Below, piece after piece: positions 11,876 to 22,086 of a stretch of 64,000 bases of DNA (position 1 is its first letter; each line of letters opens with the position of its first letter). The notes below the pieces were generated by a model that was given only the letters and a program-made list of their open reading frames with translations, had not been told where the DNA came from and searched no databases. The DNA comes from Trichomonas vaginalis G3 (Eukaryota > Parabasalia > Trichomonadida > Trichomonadidae): NCBI RefSeq assembly GCF_026262505.1, contig NC_067206.1, positions 11,613,507-11,677,506 of the forward strand. Direction: 5' to 3'. The position numbers were made by a program, and so were the translations under genes.

Positions 11876-12300
11876 TATTTTAAGTCACTGACCTATATGC
11901 AGTGGCTCAAAGGGCTCCATCTCTACTTTGAAGCAAGGAAACTTTCCTCGAAATTTTGATAATTTGAAGAAAGTTTTCAAGCAATTAACAAAGGATTACT
12001 CGCTATGAGGTAAAAATTCTAGATTTTCACTTCATAGCGAGAGCTTCCCTTTCATTGCTTGAAAACTTTCCCCAGCTTCAAAATTGGGGAAAGGGCTGTA
12101 AAGTCGACTCCGATACCAGCAGGTACCAGAGTATTTAAAAGAGAAGCCCTCGTACGAGTTTCTATGAAGACCTTCTCATTCAAGAAGATCTTAATAGAAA
12201 ATCGTACGAGGGCATTGGAAACTCGCGTCTGGTACATGTTGGTACTAGAGTGTTTGAGATTTGAAGACTCTGGTACTAACATGAACCAGAATTTATGATG
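11876..12300. repeat. Array of long hairpins (right part)
   Basis: Continues the array cut by the mariner. It holds the second arm CTCCATCTCTACT, then a nested hairpin (outer arms GAAAGTTTTCAAGC / GCTTGAAAACTTTC, inner arms TCGCTATGA / TCATAGCGA) and further imperfect pairs such as CCCTCGTACGA / TCGTACGAGGG and GTACCAGAGT / ACTCTGGTAC. Short open frames on both strands here are products of the palindromes. Confidence 0.75.
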
Positions 12301-12894
12301 AATTTAAGATGGACCATTATAAAATGGTAGCGGTTTGTTTCAAAAAATTTTAGATGAGATTTGCATAGATATAGATTATATGATTTATACATATGAAAAA
12401 TAATATATAAAAATATAATTTTGAGATAATTATGTAAATAATATTTTAAATATTTGAATTTGAGGTATAATTTTATAGTAAAATATATTATTATCATAAG
12501 ACGAAATGGTGGAAGTGAACTCAAAATAAGAGTAATTGGGTTATTTTGCCGACCAAATATATTTACAAGGCAAAATATCATATTACATGTCAACCTATTA
12601 TCAGTATGTTTTGATAAAAAAAATTTTATCAAATATCATATTAAAATTAACATCTATATCTATATCAATATCTACACTATAAATTTTTTTATTCAATCTC
12701 ATAGATTTCAAAAATTTATTTCAATTTTAAATTAATTTATGGTTTTCATCAAAATTGTTTTTTATTTAAAAAGCATGTTTTGTTGCATGCTAAGATCAGT
12801 CATAATGTAAACCTCTCAATTTTATTGTCGTGGGAAGTATCTCAATTCCTTCAAAAAAATTGAAAAACTATTTAATTTTAAAAATATAATACTT
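12301..12894. other. AT-rich spacer left of Maverick B
   Basis: Very AT-rich, with no supported gene. Around 12505-12560 it shares a stretch (AAGACGAAATGGTGGAAGTG, and GCCGACCAAATA) with 41757-41840 reversed, which suggests a dispersed repeat or transposon end. Confidence 0.4.
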
Positions 12895-12901
12895 TTAATT
12901 A

Positions 12902-13140
12902 GGTCAGGTATGTGGGGCTTCCAGGGGCTGCGCCCCTTCTAGCCCTAAGAATTTTGCCCAAGACCCAAGAGGAGGACCGAACCCCAGCCGACCAGCCGGT
13001 GATAAAAACCAAAACCGTGTTTAAAAAGTGACAGACAACTCCGTTTTTTAAAAGTGACAAAACCGTTTTTCACTATATAAGAGATATGCAAACAAAAAAG
13101 TGACAGCCGCATGTTTTAAACTACAAAAACCGCTTTTTAA
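12902..13140. repeat. Maverick B left terminal repeat with AGTGACA iterons
   Basis: Starts GGTCAGGTATGTGGGGCTTC and continues through the GC-rich nested hairpin and a 70-bp block that recurs inverted at 36634-36728. Inside it, AAAAGTGACA occurs three times (about 13024-13110) before the first gene. Confidence 0.85.
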
Positions 13141-13151
13141 CTTCACTTAAA

Positions 13152-16100
13152 ATGCCACGTAAGCTACGTAAGAATATACGTAAGAGGAAGGGAGCATTGA
13201 AACATCCAATAGTAAAACTGACACCACAACAACAGTTGCAACAACAAATGATGAATGACCCCACTATGTTGCAACAAATGTCAAGCAACCCTATGCTTTT
13301 AAACCGAGTTATTGGTGCACAGAGTGGAGGTTTAAGAGCGGCACTTTTAGCGAAAATGGCAGGCTATGGTGGAGCTGCAGACGGAACAGCTTATAACCCT
13401 CAAAGTCAAATGAATTTGAGTTCACTCAAAAATCAAATATAGACATACAGAAACAAATAAGTGAAAACGAAAAGAAACTAGAATATGACAGACACACAAA
13501 GAAACTCAATGAGTTAAACGTAGAGAAAAAGAAGAAAGAAGAACAACTGAAAGAACTAAGTACAGAGGAATATGCGAAAAAAGTGTCAGAAAAAGCAGCA
13601 GAAGTAGCAAAAATGGAACAAGATGTTATAAATTTGAAAAACCATACTACTCAATATAAAGTACTGAAAGATGAAGAAATAAAACAAAAAGCCCTGAAGA
13701 CATATATGGATAGCGATGAGTATAAAAAAGAAGTTGAAGCAAATGTAAAGGCAGAAAAACTTTTACAGTTGCAAAACCAAACCGTACAGTATGAAAACTT
13801 AGCACAAGAAAGTAAAAATAACGACGCAGCCATGCAAAAGGCAATGAAAAGCGGCAGAATATATAAAAGCTAATAATGACTGGTTAGATGCCCAAGCAAC
13901 GCTAAAGCAGCCCAACTTATAGGGTCAATAAGGACAAAAATACAAGCGGATGAAGACAGTTCAAATGAAGCTTTAATGAATGCTGACTTTAAGAACGCCT
14001 TCGAAGCTCTTCATAGTAAGGTGAAACTAGTGAACGACTTCTCATCTGGAAAGAAACTGAAGTCTGAAGGTTTCGACAAAGAGTTAAAAGAAGTAGCACA
14101 AAATATGACGAAAATAACAGATGCAGGCAACGAGACAGGCAGTTCAAAGTGCCTATGACGCCGTTAGAGCAACTGTTGTGGAAAGTCAAGAAAAAGAGTT
14201 ACAACAGACCAAAACAGACCTAGTAAATGCTTTCTTAAGACGAAAAGTCAGGTAGGACATTATGCTGCAGATGGAACATATGTGCCAGCTGGTGGAACTT
14301 ATATACACCAAACCCTCCAAGAGAAGCACCTGCACCAGGACTACCTAAAACATTTACATCGTCACATGGACACAGACACAGGCATGCACCAAAAACAACA
14401 AACAACCAACAGTTCAAAATCCAGCACCACAACCAACAGTTCAAAACACTACAACAAAACCAACAGTTCAAAACCCTGCACAGCAACCAAACCAGCACAA
14501 CAACCACCTCCACAACCAGCACAGCAACCATCTCCACAACCAGCACAGCAACCAACAGTTCAAAACCCTGCACAACAACAACCACAAACAGAGCAAGGAC
14601 ATAAAAGAAGTAGAGAACAAGGAAACCAAGAATTCTTAAAAATGCTTAAGGAAGATTATGGTTACCCAGATACTCTTGACTTTAGTGACAGATATAAAGA
14701 AGCTATTAGAAAGTTCAAGGAAGGAAATACTGACCCGAACCTATTTAGCTTTATGGTTCAGCACCAAATGGGATATAATTTCAAACCTGGAAAATACAAG
14801 CTCGCTAAGGGATATGATTTAATAGCATATCATCCAAATGACATGAATGAATTTACTCCGAGATATTTGGTGTCAGAGCTAAATGATAATTCAACTCTCT
14901 TCATGAAACGCGTAAAAAATAGAGACGGAACGAAAGAAGAAAGGTTTATGAGTCCGGATGACTTAGATAGGGAACTTGTTAAAAAACGGTCTCGGAATAT
15001 ATGAAATGCCAGCAGATGAGGTACAAGAAACTCAACAGGAAGAAGTTCAGATACAACCAGACATGGAAGAAATAGTTCAGCAACAACAGCTAGAAGAGCC
15101 TGAAGGAAACGAACAAGTCCCTCCTTTGGAAACTAACTTCACAGAACTAGATGAAGATTTGGAACAGCCGAAAAATCTTGACCCTCAACAAGAGTATGAG
15201 GTGAATATGGAATCTTTCCAAGAGTCTAAGAAAAATTCGGCTGACATAGTAGAAGAATATCGAAAAATGTTCGCCGACATACAAAGACTCCAACATCAGA
15301 TGAAAATATTCAGCATAGAATGGAAGTACTGAAAGAAAATGTACGCAAATACAATAATCCTTTTTACTTACGACCATATAACGTTCAATCTTTGGCTGAA
15401 CTCGGTGAAAATAAAAGGTTAAATTTCAACAAAACATATAGAAATGAAACATTGTTTAAAAGTTCATTCAGAACCTAACCAAATGGAAACAACCTACTTT
15501 TGTTTCTGCAGACTATGGAACTACAATGAGATGGGGTCATAAAGCTAATCCGGATAGGTGGTTCATAAACTTACAACCACAATTCCAAGAAGTTGTAGAC
15601 GCAATGGAAGTGAATGGTGAACCAGATATAGCTGGTATTTTCAGCGCGGCTTTAATGCCATTGAAAGATATGAAACATGCAGATATTTTGGACCAGTATG
15701 AAATGAACATGGCTGAAGGAAATATAACACTGACGTTCTAGAACATTTATCTCAAAGAACTACACAGAACCATAGAGATGGTATATTTGGTGAAGAGTTT
15801 AGAAAGAAAGTTAGGGAGAGAGAAGGAAGAGAACCTATTGTACATGACCTTGCAAACGAAAGTTTGCAAAATGTCATAAAAACTTACTTTGCAGACAATG
15901 AACTGAGAAGGGATGAATATTTAAGAAAACTCAAATGGACAGTACCAAATGAAATGTTAGTATTGAAAAACACGTTCCTTGACAAAATAAAACCAACTAC
16001 AGAAATAAATGACGCAAGACTGAAACATTGGGTAAAAGCTTTCCCATTCACAAAAGATATTATTGGTTACATGGAAAGAAAACCAGAATGGCTACAAAAC

Positions 16101-16478
16101 ATATATTTGGAAACGAGCTTATTCCATATGGACAAGCTCTGTTTGAAGAGCTTGAACCGGAAACTCAGGAAAGAGTCAAGCAAACAATACGCGAAGACTC
16201 AAATAACAAACTATGACAAACTTTTCTAGGAATATAGGTTACCTGAGATGGGCGACCAGAGCCCAAAGGCAAAAAGGACATGGAAATTTACAACATACTA
16301 GGTGAACATGAGGCAAAGATGCAACAACTTGAAGCAGAGGGCAAGTTACCAAAAGCGACACCAAAGAAGAAGAGAAGAAGTAGAACAAAGTGAAAGTAGT
16401 GAAGAAGTAACTTCATCTAGTGAAAGTAGTGGCAATGAAGGAAAAAGAAGAGTTAAAACTCAGTCAGGAAGAAAGTAA
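13152..16478 (+). pseudogene. Maverick B large coiled-coil, Pro/Gln-rich protein gene remnant
   Basis: Starts MPRKLRKNIRKRKGALKHP just inside the left end. Next come a Gln-rich region with a hydrophobic patch, a long charged coiled coil (about 13440-14200), a Pro/Gln/Thr low-complexity tract (about 14390-14600), a globular part (GYDLIAYHPNDM, RWGHKANPDRWFINLQPQF), and a Lys/Ser/Glu-rich end. The family is unrecognised. Position next to the capsid gene suggests a virion scaffold, core or terminal-protein-like role, but that is inference. Looks broken, with several breaks. Confidence 0.6.
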
Positions 16479-16538
16479 AGCTTGGTCGAAACAATTATGA
16501 CACATAAATCCAACTATTCTATATTTTTACCCATATGA

Positions 16539-18146
16539 AATGTACGCCGCTCAGAATATTACGCCAACAGTTTTGGATGCCATGAAACGGAATGTTTCCG
16601 AATGGATAAACGAATGCGACAATGCCATTAGAAGGTCAGAAATAGTTCCTGGAACTTACGAATTACAACTGCTGTTTCTTATGGAAACGTAGGTGAGTTT
16701 GGAGAAGGCTCTTCAACAACAGTAGATATTGCTTGCGACAGGTTTCATATTATTTCTATTGACAACTCATTCTTATACGTGGAACAAGACATTGAAATAA
16801 AACCTTCTGCCAAGTTGTCTGACAAGAAAGGTTGCAAATGGAATTTTCTATGTCGGATACCAATATGCTCCAGAAGTTTTCATGGATATAAGATATATTC
16901 TAACTCTGACTTAGTTCAAACAGTAACATGGGCAAACTATGAATGGTTCGCTTTGAGAAACTCAGTACAACCACAAGCTAGAGAACAAACAGACCAGTAT
17001 GCAACTATTGAGAAAATAAGAAGACTTGACCCTAACGTTCCAGGAGTTTATGTTAACCTTTCTGGTTCAGATGGAACTGCTGCCACTAAAGTAAAACTGA
17101 AACTTAGAGTTCCTTTGTCATCTTTCCTCATCTTCAGGTTTTTAAGATACTTGCCAAACTGGGCAGGAAAAATTTCTATTGAACTTACTCCAAGCAAAAA
17201 TAACTTAGTCATTGCACCAACACAAGACCCATTCACTATTACAGACGTAAAGGGAACAGATCAAACGTCATTCGCCGAATTTTGCAAAGACAAAGTTGAC
17301 TTAGACTTTGGTTTCTCAAACTTCAACAATGAAGTAAACTATTATTTCAATGCTGCTGGAACTGCTTGGGACCCAGTTAAGTTCACATGCGAAAAGTTTG
17401 AATGCAAGAGAATAGAAAGCAGACTTGCAGTCTATATGTTGGACCCAGATATTTCAAATGCTTTAGCTGCCAAATATATTGCAGTTCCACTTATGTTCCC
17501 TATACACCAAATATCTGTCAAAGACTTTGCAGGTGAAGTTGGAAACCAAAGTGCTGACCCAGGTGCAAGAACAGATATTGCTTTAACAACTGCAATGAAA
17601 CATGCAGATACTATGTTTGTACTGTTCAGACGAACTATAAATGACTATTCTTGTTTCTACAACCCTGGTATTAAATATCATATAAACATAGATGGCAAAT
17701 ATTATCCAAGAGAAGAATATTCTACAGTTGAGGATATGAGGTCATACAACTTGACATTAGATGCTATGAACTTTAACAACAACTTCACAACAACCATTAA
17801 CCCTGAAATGCAAAGTTCTATTATGCCATATGTGAAAGTATGGACTCATACAGGAGGTCAAAAAACTCAATATACAAATGGAGACCGTTCAAACTTTTGG
17901 CTTGGCATTCCATTTGCTGACTCAGAAGACTTTATGGGTGGTATTTCAACTGTTGGTACTGTACAAATACAATATACTGGTGACAGAGACGGTCCAGATG
18001 AATTGAAAGCAAAGAAGTTTACAAAACCAATAGCACTTTTCACGGAAGATGCTCTTTTGAAGATTCGTTCGATGAAACCTGCTGGGGCTCCTCAGATTGG
18101 CATAACGACAGCTTCCATAGAGCAGATTTTGGCAGCAGGTCAGTAA
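16539..18146 (+). pseudogene. Maverick B major capsid protein gene (double jelly roll), mostly open
   Basis: A 455-residue frame covers most of the gene; the N-terminal part begins MYAAQNITPTVLDAM. The block RVPLSSFLIFRFLRYLPNWA resembles RIPVRRFLPLEAIRFIPAFA of the element C capsid and sits at the end of a first beta-rich half, as in Polinton major capsids. A second half (about 300-455) carries YNPGIKYHI and WLGIPFADSEDF. Length and order fit the double-jelly-roll fold. It would build the shell with the minor capsid. Looks broken near the start, with one or two breaks. Confidence 0.8.
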
Positions 18147-18459
18147 GTTGTTCTTGAACTGACTTCTCTCCGTCAAATATTGACAGTACGCCAGTTTTGA
18201 CATAATATTGTATTATAAACTTACCTTTAGAAATATCGGTCAGTTTTGAAGTTATATTTTTGTCTGCTTCAAGAACTTTCACCATTTCAGTTATACCAAC
18301 TTTCTTTGCTTTATGAGAATATTTAGGTTCAGCAAAGACTGCTATTCTATAACATTTTCCATTGTTTGTGTAAAGAACTATTCTGTCAATGTATTTGTAT
18401 TGTTTGTGAGTATAAACTTTGTTCTGCTTCAATTCAAAGAGATATCCGAATACGTCCAT
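18040..18459 (-). CDS. Maverick B small protein antisense to capsid 3' end
   Basis: 139 residues, MDVFGYLFELKQNKVYTHKQ to SSKEHLP. The last part overlaps the capsid gene 3' end on the other strand by about 100 bp. The sequence looks like a small alpha/beta protein (RIVLYTNNGKCYRIAVFAEP; YYVKTGVLSIFDG) with no recognised domain. The same gene occurs in copy A. The overlap suggests either a real compact gene or a frame kept open by the capsid sequence at its end only. Confidence 0.5.
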   Translation of the reverse strand: MDVFGYLFELKQNKVYTHKQYKYIDRIVLYTNNGKCYRIAVFAEPKYSHKAKKVGITEMVKVLEADKNITSKLTDISKGKFIIQYYVKTGVLSIFDGEKSVQEQLTDLLPKSALWKLSLCQSEEPQQVSSNESSKEHLP

Positions 18460-18523
18460 CTTTTTATTCTAAGTAAAATGTCATTTCCGAAAAAATAAAA
18501 GCGTAAGTGTTTCAAAAGGTTTA

Positions 18524-19056
18524 ATGGCGGTGGCAGATGTGAAGTTAAATTCACCAACTCAAAAAACAGTCAAAGTGTTATTGTCAATGTCAAAGACAGA
18601 GATGTTGAAGTGGGGAAACCATACGAAGACGAAGATGGTATAACAATTGTTCCTGTAAAAGAACCAACATATCCTGAAGTTAACAGAGACTTAAGTTCTG
18701 TTGCAGATATTCGAAACGACTACCAACAACTGAAAGACAAACTTCAAACTCAGGAGAAGATTTGTCAAGCTTTAAGTATAATGTTAAACTTGGTCGAACA
18801 CAACCCTGTAAAAGTGAACTCATATGTCATTGCACCTCATGAAGTTTTGAAAGAACTATTGAAACTTTTGACAGAGGCAGACGATATAAACATCAAAGAA
18901 ATAGAACCCGACATTAGTTGCTGTGGTGTTTCATATAATGTCATTGACAAGATATACGTTATGAAAGGAGGTGAAACGTTGAACTTAAAATATAGTTTCC
19001 CAGACGTTATAAAAATATTTGACGACCACAACATTTCATTAAAATTTATTTGCTAA
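18524..19056 (+). pseudogene. Maverick B conserved small gene with CCG motif
   Basis: The main frame ends NISLKFIC. The central region is helical and charged (RNDYQQLKDKLQTQEKICQA), followed by EIEPDISCCGVSYNVIDKIY. Element C has a relative at 58990-59631 with LDPEIECCGQTPPFMKIGNI followed by a similar FKYKYS / LKYSFP strand. Both lie near capsid or penton genes, so a minor virion part is a fair guess. The start is uncertain and the gene looks broken once. Confidence 0.5.
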
Positions 19057-19060
19057 GTAA

Positions 19061-19169
19061 ATGGCAGAAGACATAATGGTTTATACTATTACGACTAAAA
19101 AACCCTGAGTCATATAAATTCTATAAACAACAAACTTACAAAGTCCTCAAGGACGGTATTGTAAACTAA
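19061..19169 (+). pseudogene. Maverick B very small gene
   Basis: Begins MAEDIMVYTITTKK four bases after the preceding stop and ends before the next gene at 19181. It is about 36 codons long, has no recognised domain and looks broken. Support is only its position in the tight gene row. Confidence 0.3.
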
Positions 19170-19180
19170 CCTTAAACACA

Positions 19181-19854
19181 ATGACGACTAAAGCCTGTTT
19201 TGCTCTTTTGACACCAGAAGACTTTATTGTTGTGAATGGTAAAAAATACTCCTTTGAAGATACTTACTCAGATATACCACCAACAGGTTTTTGTTGACTT
19301 ATTTAATACTTTAAGTACGGGTGTAACATGTGCTGCAACTAGAGCAGGTTTCATTATGTTTGGATGTCCGACTGAGTTTTACTATAAACGATATGAGCTA
19401 TAATACAAAACTTATTTCTGGTTTTTACTACCAACAGTTTCCTATAACGGGAAAAAGGTGTCATACAAGGAATGTCTATTCCATTGACATTAAGCACACC
19501 AATCTTATATATTGTTTCAAACTTAGGTTCAAAGTGCTATTCGAATGTCGACAGAAACTATTATGACCAAAAGATACTTATGCGTATAACAATACTTTCT
19601 CTGCTGGTTTGCCTATTGTTCATTCGAATGCAGAATTTTCAACCTTAGTGAACTCAAACACTTTGGCAAGTATAACGTTGACATTAGTTGACGCAAACTT
19701 TGTTCCTGTAAAACTTTTATGTCCTATGTATTTGTCAATGACGGCAGAAAGTTTCGAATTGGAAGATGCAACTGGTGAAAGTATTGTATTACAAGAACAA
19801 CTTCAACAACAAATAGCTCAAGAACAACAAATGCAACAACAAAGTCAAGAATAA
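19181..19854 (+). pseudogene. Maverick B minor capsid (penton-like) gene remnant
   Basis: Starts MTTKACFALLTPEDFIVVNG. The C-terminal part SITLTLVDANFVPVKLLCPM resembles MQFRLVDFQGEPVELKAPVR of the element C gene at 57950-58725, the usual last strands of Polinton penton proteins. It ends with a Gln-rich tail. It would occupy the capsid vertices. Looks broken, with several breaks. Confidence 0.55.
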
Positions 19855-19885
19855 AAAAAAATATTATTTTTTTATTTTTATAAAA

Positions 19886-21121
19886 ATGTACAGAATAGAT
19901 GTTTCAGATTTTTATGACTTCCAAGCATTCAGAAATATGTGTCCATTTCGAGACTATAACAAAGCAGTCGAGAATTTGAAACGTTTAGTCATTTATGTCG
20001 ACTCTGCCCCAGAATGTTATGTTATGAAAGAATGGGATGTTGTATTTAACAAACCTAAAGCGACAATAGTTTCAGAACAAGAATGTAGACAGAAACTTAA
20101 GAAAATAAAAGTCGTACAAGTTGGCATGAAGATGTTAGATGCTTGGGATATCTTATTGTCAAAACTTGAAGATTTTTCAGTTCGTGGTATAAAATTTTAT
20201 ACACCTTCTCCAAACTTCTATTCTATCTTCACTGGATATAAATATGAACAAGTAGAATGGAAAGAAAATATTATAGAAGCTTGGTTAGACCATGTCAAAG
20301 AAATTATATGCAATGGAAACGAAAAAGTTTATGAGTATATCTTATGTTGGTTTGCAAACATCTTACAACATCCAAGTGCTAAGAATGAAACTGCTCTCAT
20401 TATAATTGGAAAACAAGGAACAGGTAAGAACACATTCTTTACAGATATCTTGTGCAAACTGTTAGAAGGTTATTCGAATCCGAATATGACAAACTTAGAA
20501 AACATCTGTGGCAAGTTTAACTCCTCAATAGAGAATATGAAACTTATAGTTTGCAATGAACTTCAAAGTATAGATACAACAAAAGTTTTGAACTCAGATG
20601 CTTTGAAGAGTCTTATAACAGATAAAGTTGGAGTTGTTGAAAGAAAGTATAAAGACCAAAGAGTTTGTGAAAATGTTGCAAACTTCATTATGGTTTCAAA
20701 CAATGCTGTTCCGATGAAGTTAGAAAGTTCTGACAGAAGATATGTAGTTGTCAGAACGTCAGATTCTCATATGCAAGATACAGAATATTTTGACGACTTA
20801 GCAGAAACTTTGACATCTGACTTTTACAACCACTTGTTCTCATATTTTATGACATTAGATATTTCTAAGTTCAATCCAAGACAAATTCCACATACCGAAG
20901 AGAGACAAACATTGTTAGAAGCAAACAAGAGTGTATATGAACTGTTCATAGATGAAACTGACTTTGTGTCATTAGATGAAAGGTCATTGTACGATTCGTA
21001 TAAACAATATTGTCAAGAATATGGTTATATGACAGCGTCTAAACGAACATTCTTGGCAAATGTCAAAAGTCTTTTAGATGTTCAGAATGGTGTATATACA
21101 AAGAAAATTTTTTCTGAGTAA
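19886..21121 (+). CDS. Superfamily 3 helicase / replication protein
   Basis: 411 residues and open. Walker A IIGKQGTGKNTFF lies near residue 168, Walker B-like KLIVCNELQSI near 215, and the SF3 sensor region FIMVSNNAVPMKLESSDRRY near 270, with the conserved Asn and the arginine finger. This is the arrangement of DUF5906/D5-type viral helicases. The N-terminal 150 residues lack a clear primase signature by eye. It would unwind DNA in element replication. It is followed by a small gene (21161) and the packaging ATPase. Element C has PolB and no SF3 helicase, so the two families appear to replicate differently. Confidence 0.85.
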   Translation: MYRIDVSDFYDFQAFRNMCPFRDYNKAVENLKRLVIYVDSAPECYVMKEWDVVFNKPKATIVSEQECRQKLKKIKVVQVGMKMLDAWDILLSKLEDFSVRGIKFYTPSPNFYSIFTGYKYEQVEWKENIIEAWLDHVKEIICNGNEKVYEYILCWFANILQHPSAKNETALIIIGKQGTGKNTFFTDILCKLLEGYSNPNMTNLENICGKFNSSIENMKLIVCNELQSIDTTKVLNSDALKSLITDKVGVVERKYKDQRVCENVANFIMVSNNAVPMKLESSDRRYVVVRTSDSHMQDTEYFDDLAETLTSDFYNHLFSYFMTLDISKFNPRQIPHTEERQTLLEANKSVYELFIDETDFVSLDERSLYDSYKQYCQEYGYMTASKRTFLANVKSLLDVQNGVYTKKIFSE

Positions 21122-21160
21122 ATTTTTAAAAAAAAAATATTTTTTTATCCGATAGAAAAG

Positions 21161-21581
21161 ATGGCAAAATTCATCTCAGTAAACAAGTACATGTCAGGAC
21201 TTAAAGAAGAACTAGACCCATTCACATATTTGAATGTTTACTTCTACCATTTTGAAAAAGTCTTCATTCAGCAAAGTTTGGAACATCGAACCAGTTAAGT
21301 TTGCTATTGTGACTAAAAATGGTGCGAAATTTGAAGACTTAGACATAGAAGGTTTGTTAGCAGTCAAAGAAAGTTTTGACAGAAGGTTCTCAAACCTTAA
21401 AGAAGGCAAAGCATACAAACTTGTTATACCTTATGAACCAAAGAAAGCAGACGACTATGAATATTATGAGTCTAAGATAGTTGAAGTTCAAGGTAAATTG
21501 GGTAAAAAGATTTTAGAGTCTAAGCCAGTGTTTGCCCCTAAAGAGGAAGAGAACATTGACATTGACCCAGAAATGTTCTAA
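21161..21581 (+). pseudogene. Maverick B small gene after helicase
   Basis: Starts MAKFISVNKYMSGLKEELDP and ends with an acidic tail (EEENIDIDPEMF). A beta-rich middle and acidic C-terminus are typical of single-stranded DNA binding proteins, and it follows a helicase, but no signature proves this. The element C gene at 52092, beside PolB, also ends in an acidic tail and may be its analogue. Looks broken once. Confidence 0.45.
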
Positions 21582-21597
21582 AAATAAAATTTTATTT

Positions 21598-22050
21598 TTA
21601 CATGTCAAATTTCTTTTTCTCTGGAACTGGTTCAGGTTCTTTCTTCTCTTCTTCTACTTTCTTTTCTTTCTTTTCTCTCTTCTTCTTTTCTGGTGGAGTT
21701 ATGTCAAATTTGGCGCAACTATATTTATGTAAAAGTTCTTTGTCCTTTAATAGCTCATCTATTCTGTTTTCTATTTCATCTTCAAGAACAGCGCATGTGT
21801 CTTCTTTGCATTCTAAGAAGTTTTGTTGGACTTCATCTCTCCAAGAGGCGTCATCTCTGTCAACAAGTCTGTCATTGACAAATTTTAAGACTGCTCTGCT
21901 TAATGTTTTATGGTTCTTGTCATATTCCCAGAAACAGAACTTTAGAACAAATTCACCTTTCTTGTTTACACTATGTAAGATTTTATGGTCGACAGATGTT
22001 TTGCTGTCGAAAAGCTTGTCTCGAATATAGATAGCGAAATCGCTAGACAT
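21598..22050 (-). CDS. Maverick B unknown protein with Lys/Glu tail
   Basis: 150 residues, MSSDFAIYIRDKLFDSKTSV, with a folded-looking N-terminal 110 residues and a C-terminal tail rich in Lys, Glu and Pro (KKREKKEKKVEEEKKEPEPV). It lies between the helicase module and the ATPase on the opposite strand, with its start only 36 bases from the ATPase start. The function is unknown. Confidence 0.55.
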   Translation of the reverse strand: MSSDFAIYIRDKLFDSKTSVDHKILHSVNKKGEFVLKFCFWEYDKNHKTLSRAVLKFVNDRLVDRDDASWRDEVQQNFLECKEDTCAVLEDEIENRIDELLKDKELLHKYSCAKFDITPPEKKKREKKEKKVEEEKKEPEPVPEKKKFDM

Positions 22051-22086
22051 TTTCTAAAAGATAAAAATTTTAATTTTTCTAAAAAT

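Noticed and set aside
12052-12298. Open frames on both strands of the same stretch
   Set aside because: They mirror each other because the stretch is palindromic; no coding signal.
12276-12735. Overlapping frames rich in Ile, Tyr, Asn and Lys
   Set aside because: Produced by extreme AT content; no motif or neighbour support.
14235-14585. 116-residue Val/Leu-rich frame opposite the Pro/Gln tract
   Set aside because: A shadow of the low-complexity coding tract on the other strand.
21602-22030. 142-residue Ser/Phe-rich frame
   Set aside because: A shadow of the Lys/Glu-rich gene on the opposite strand.
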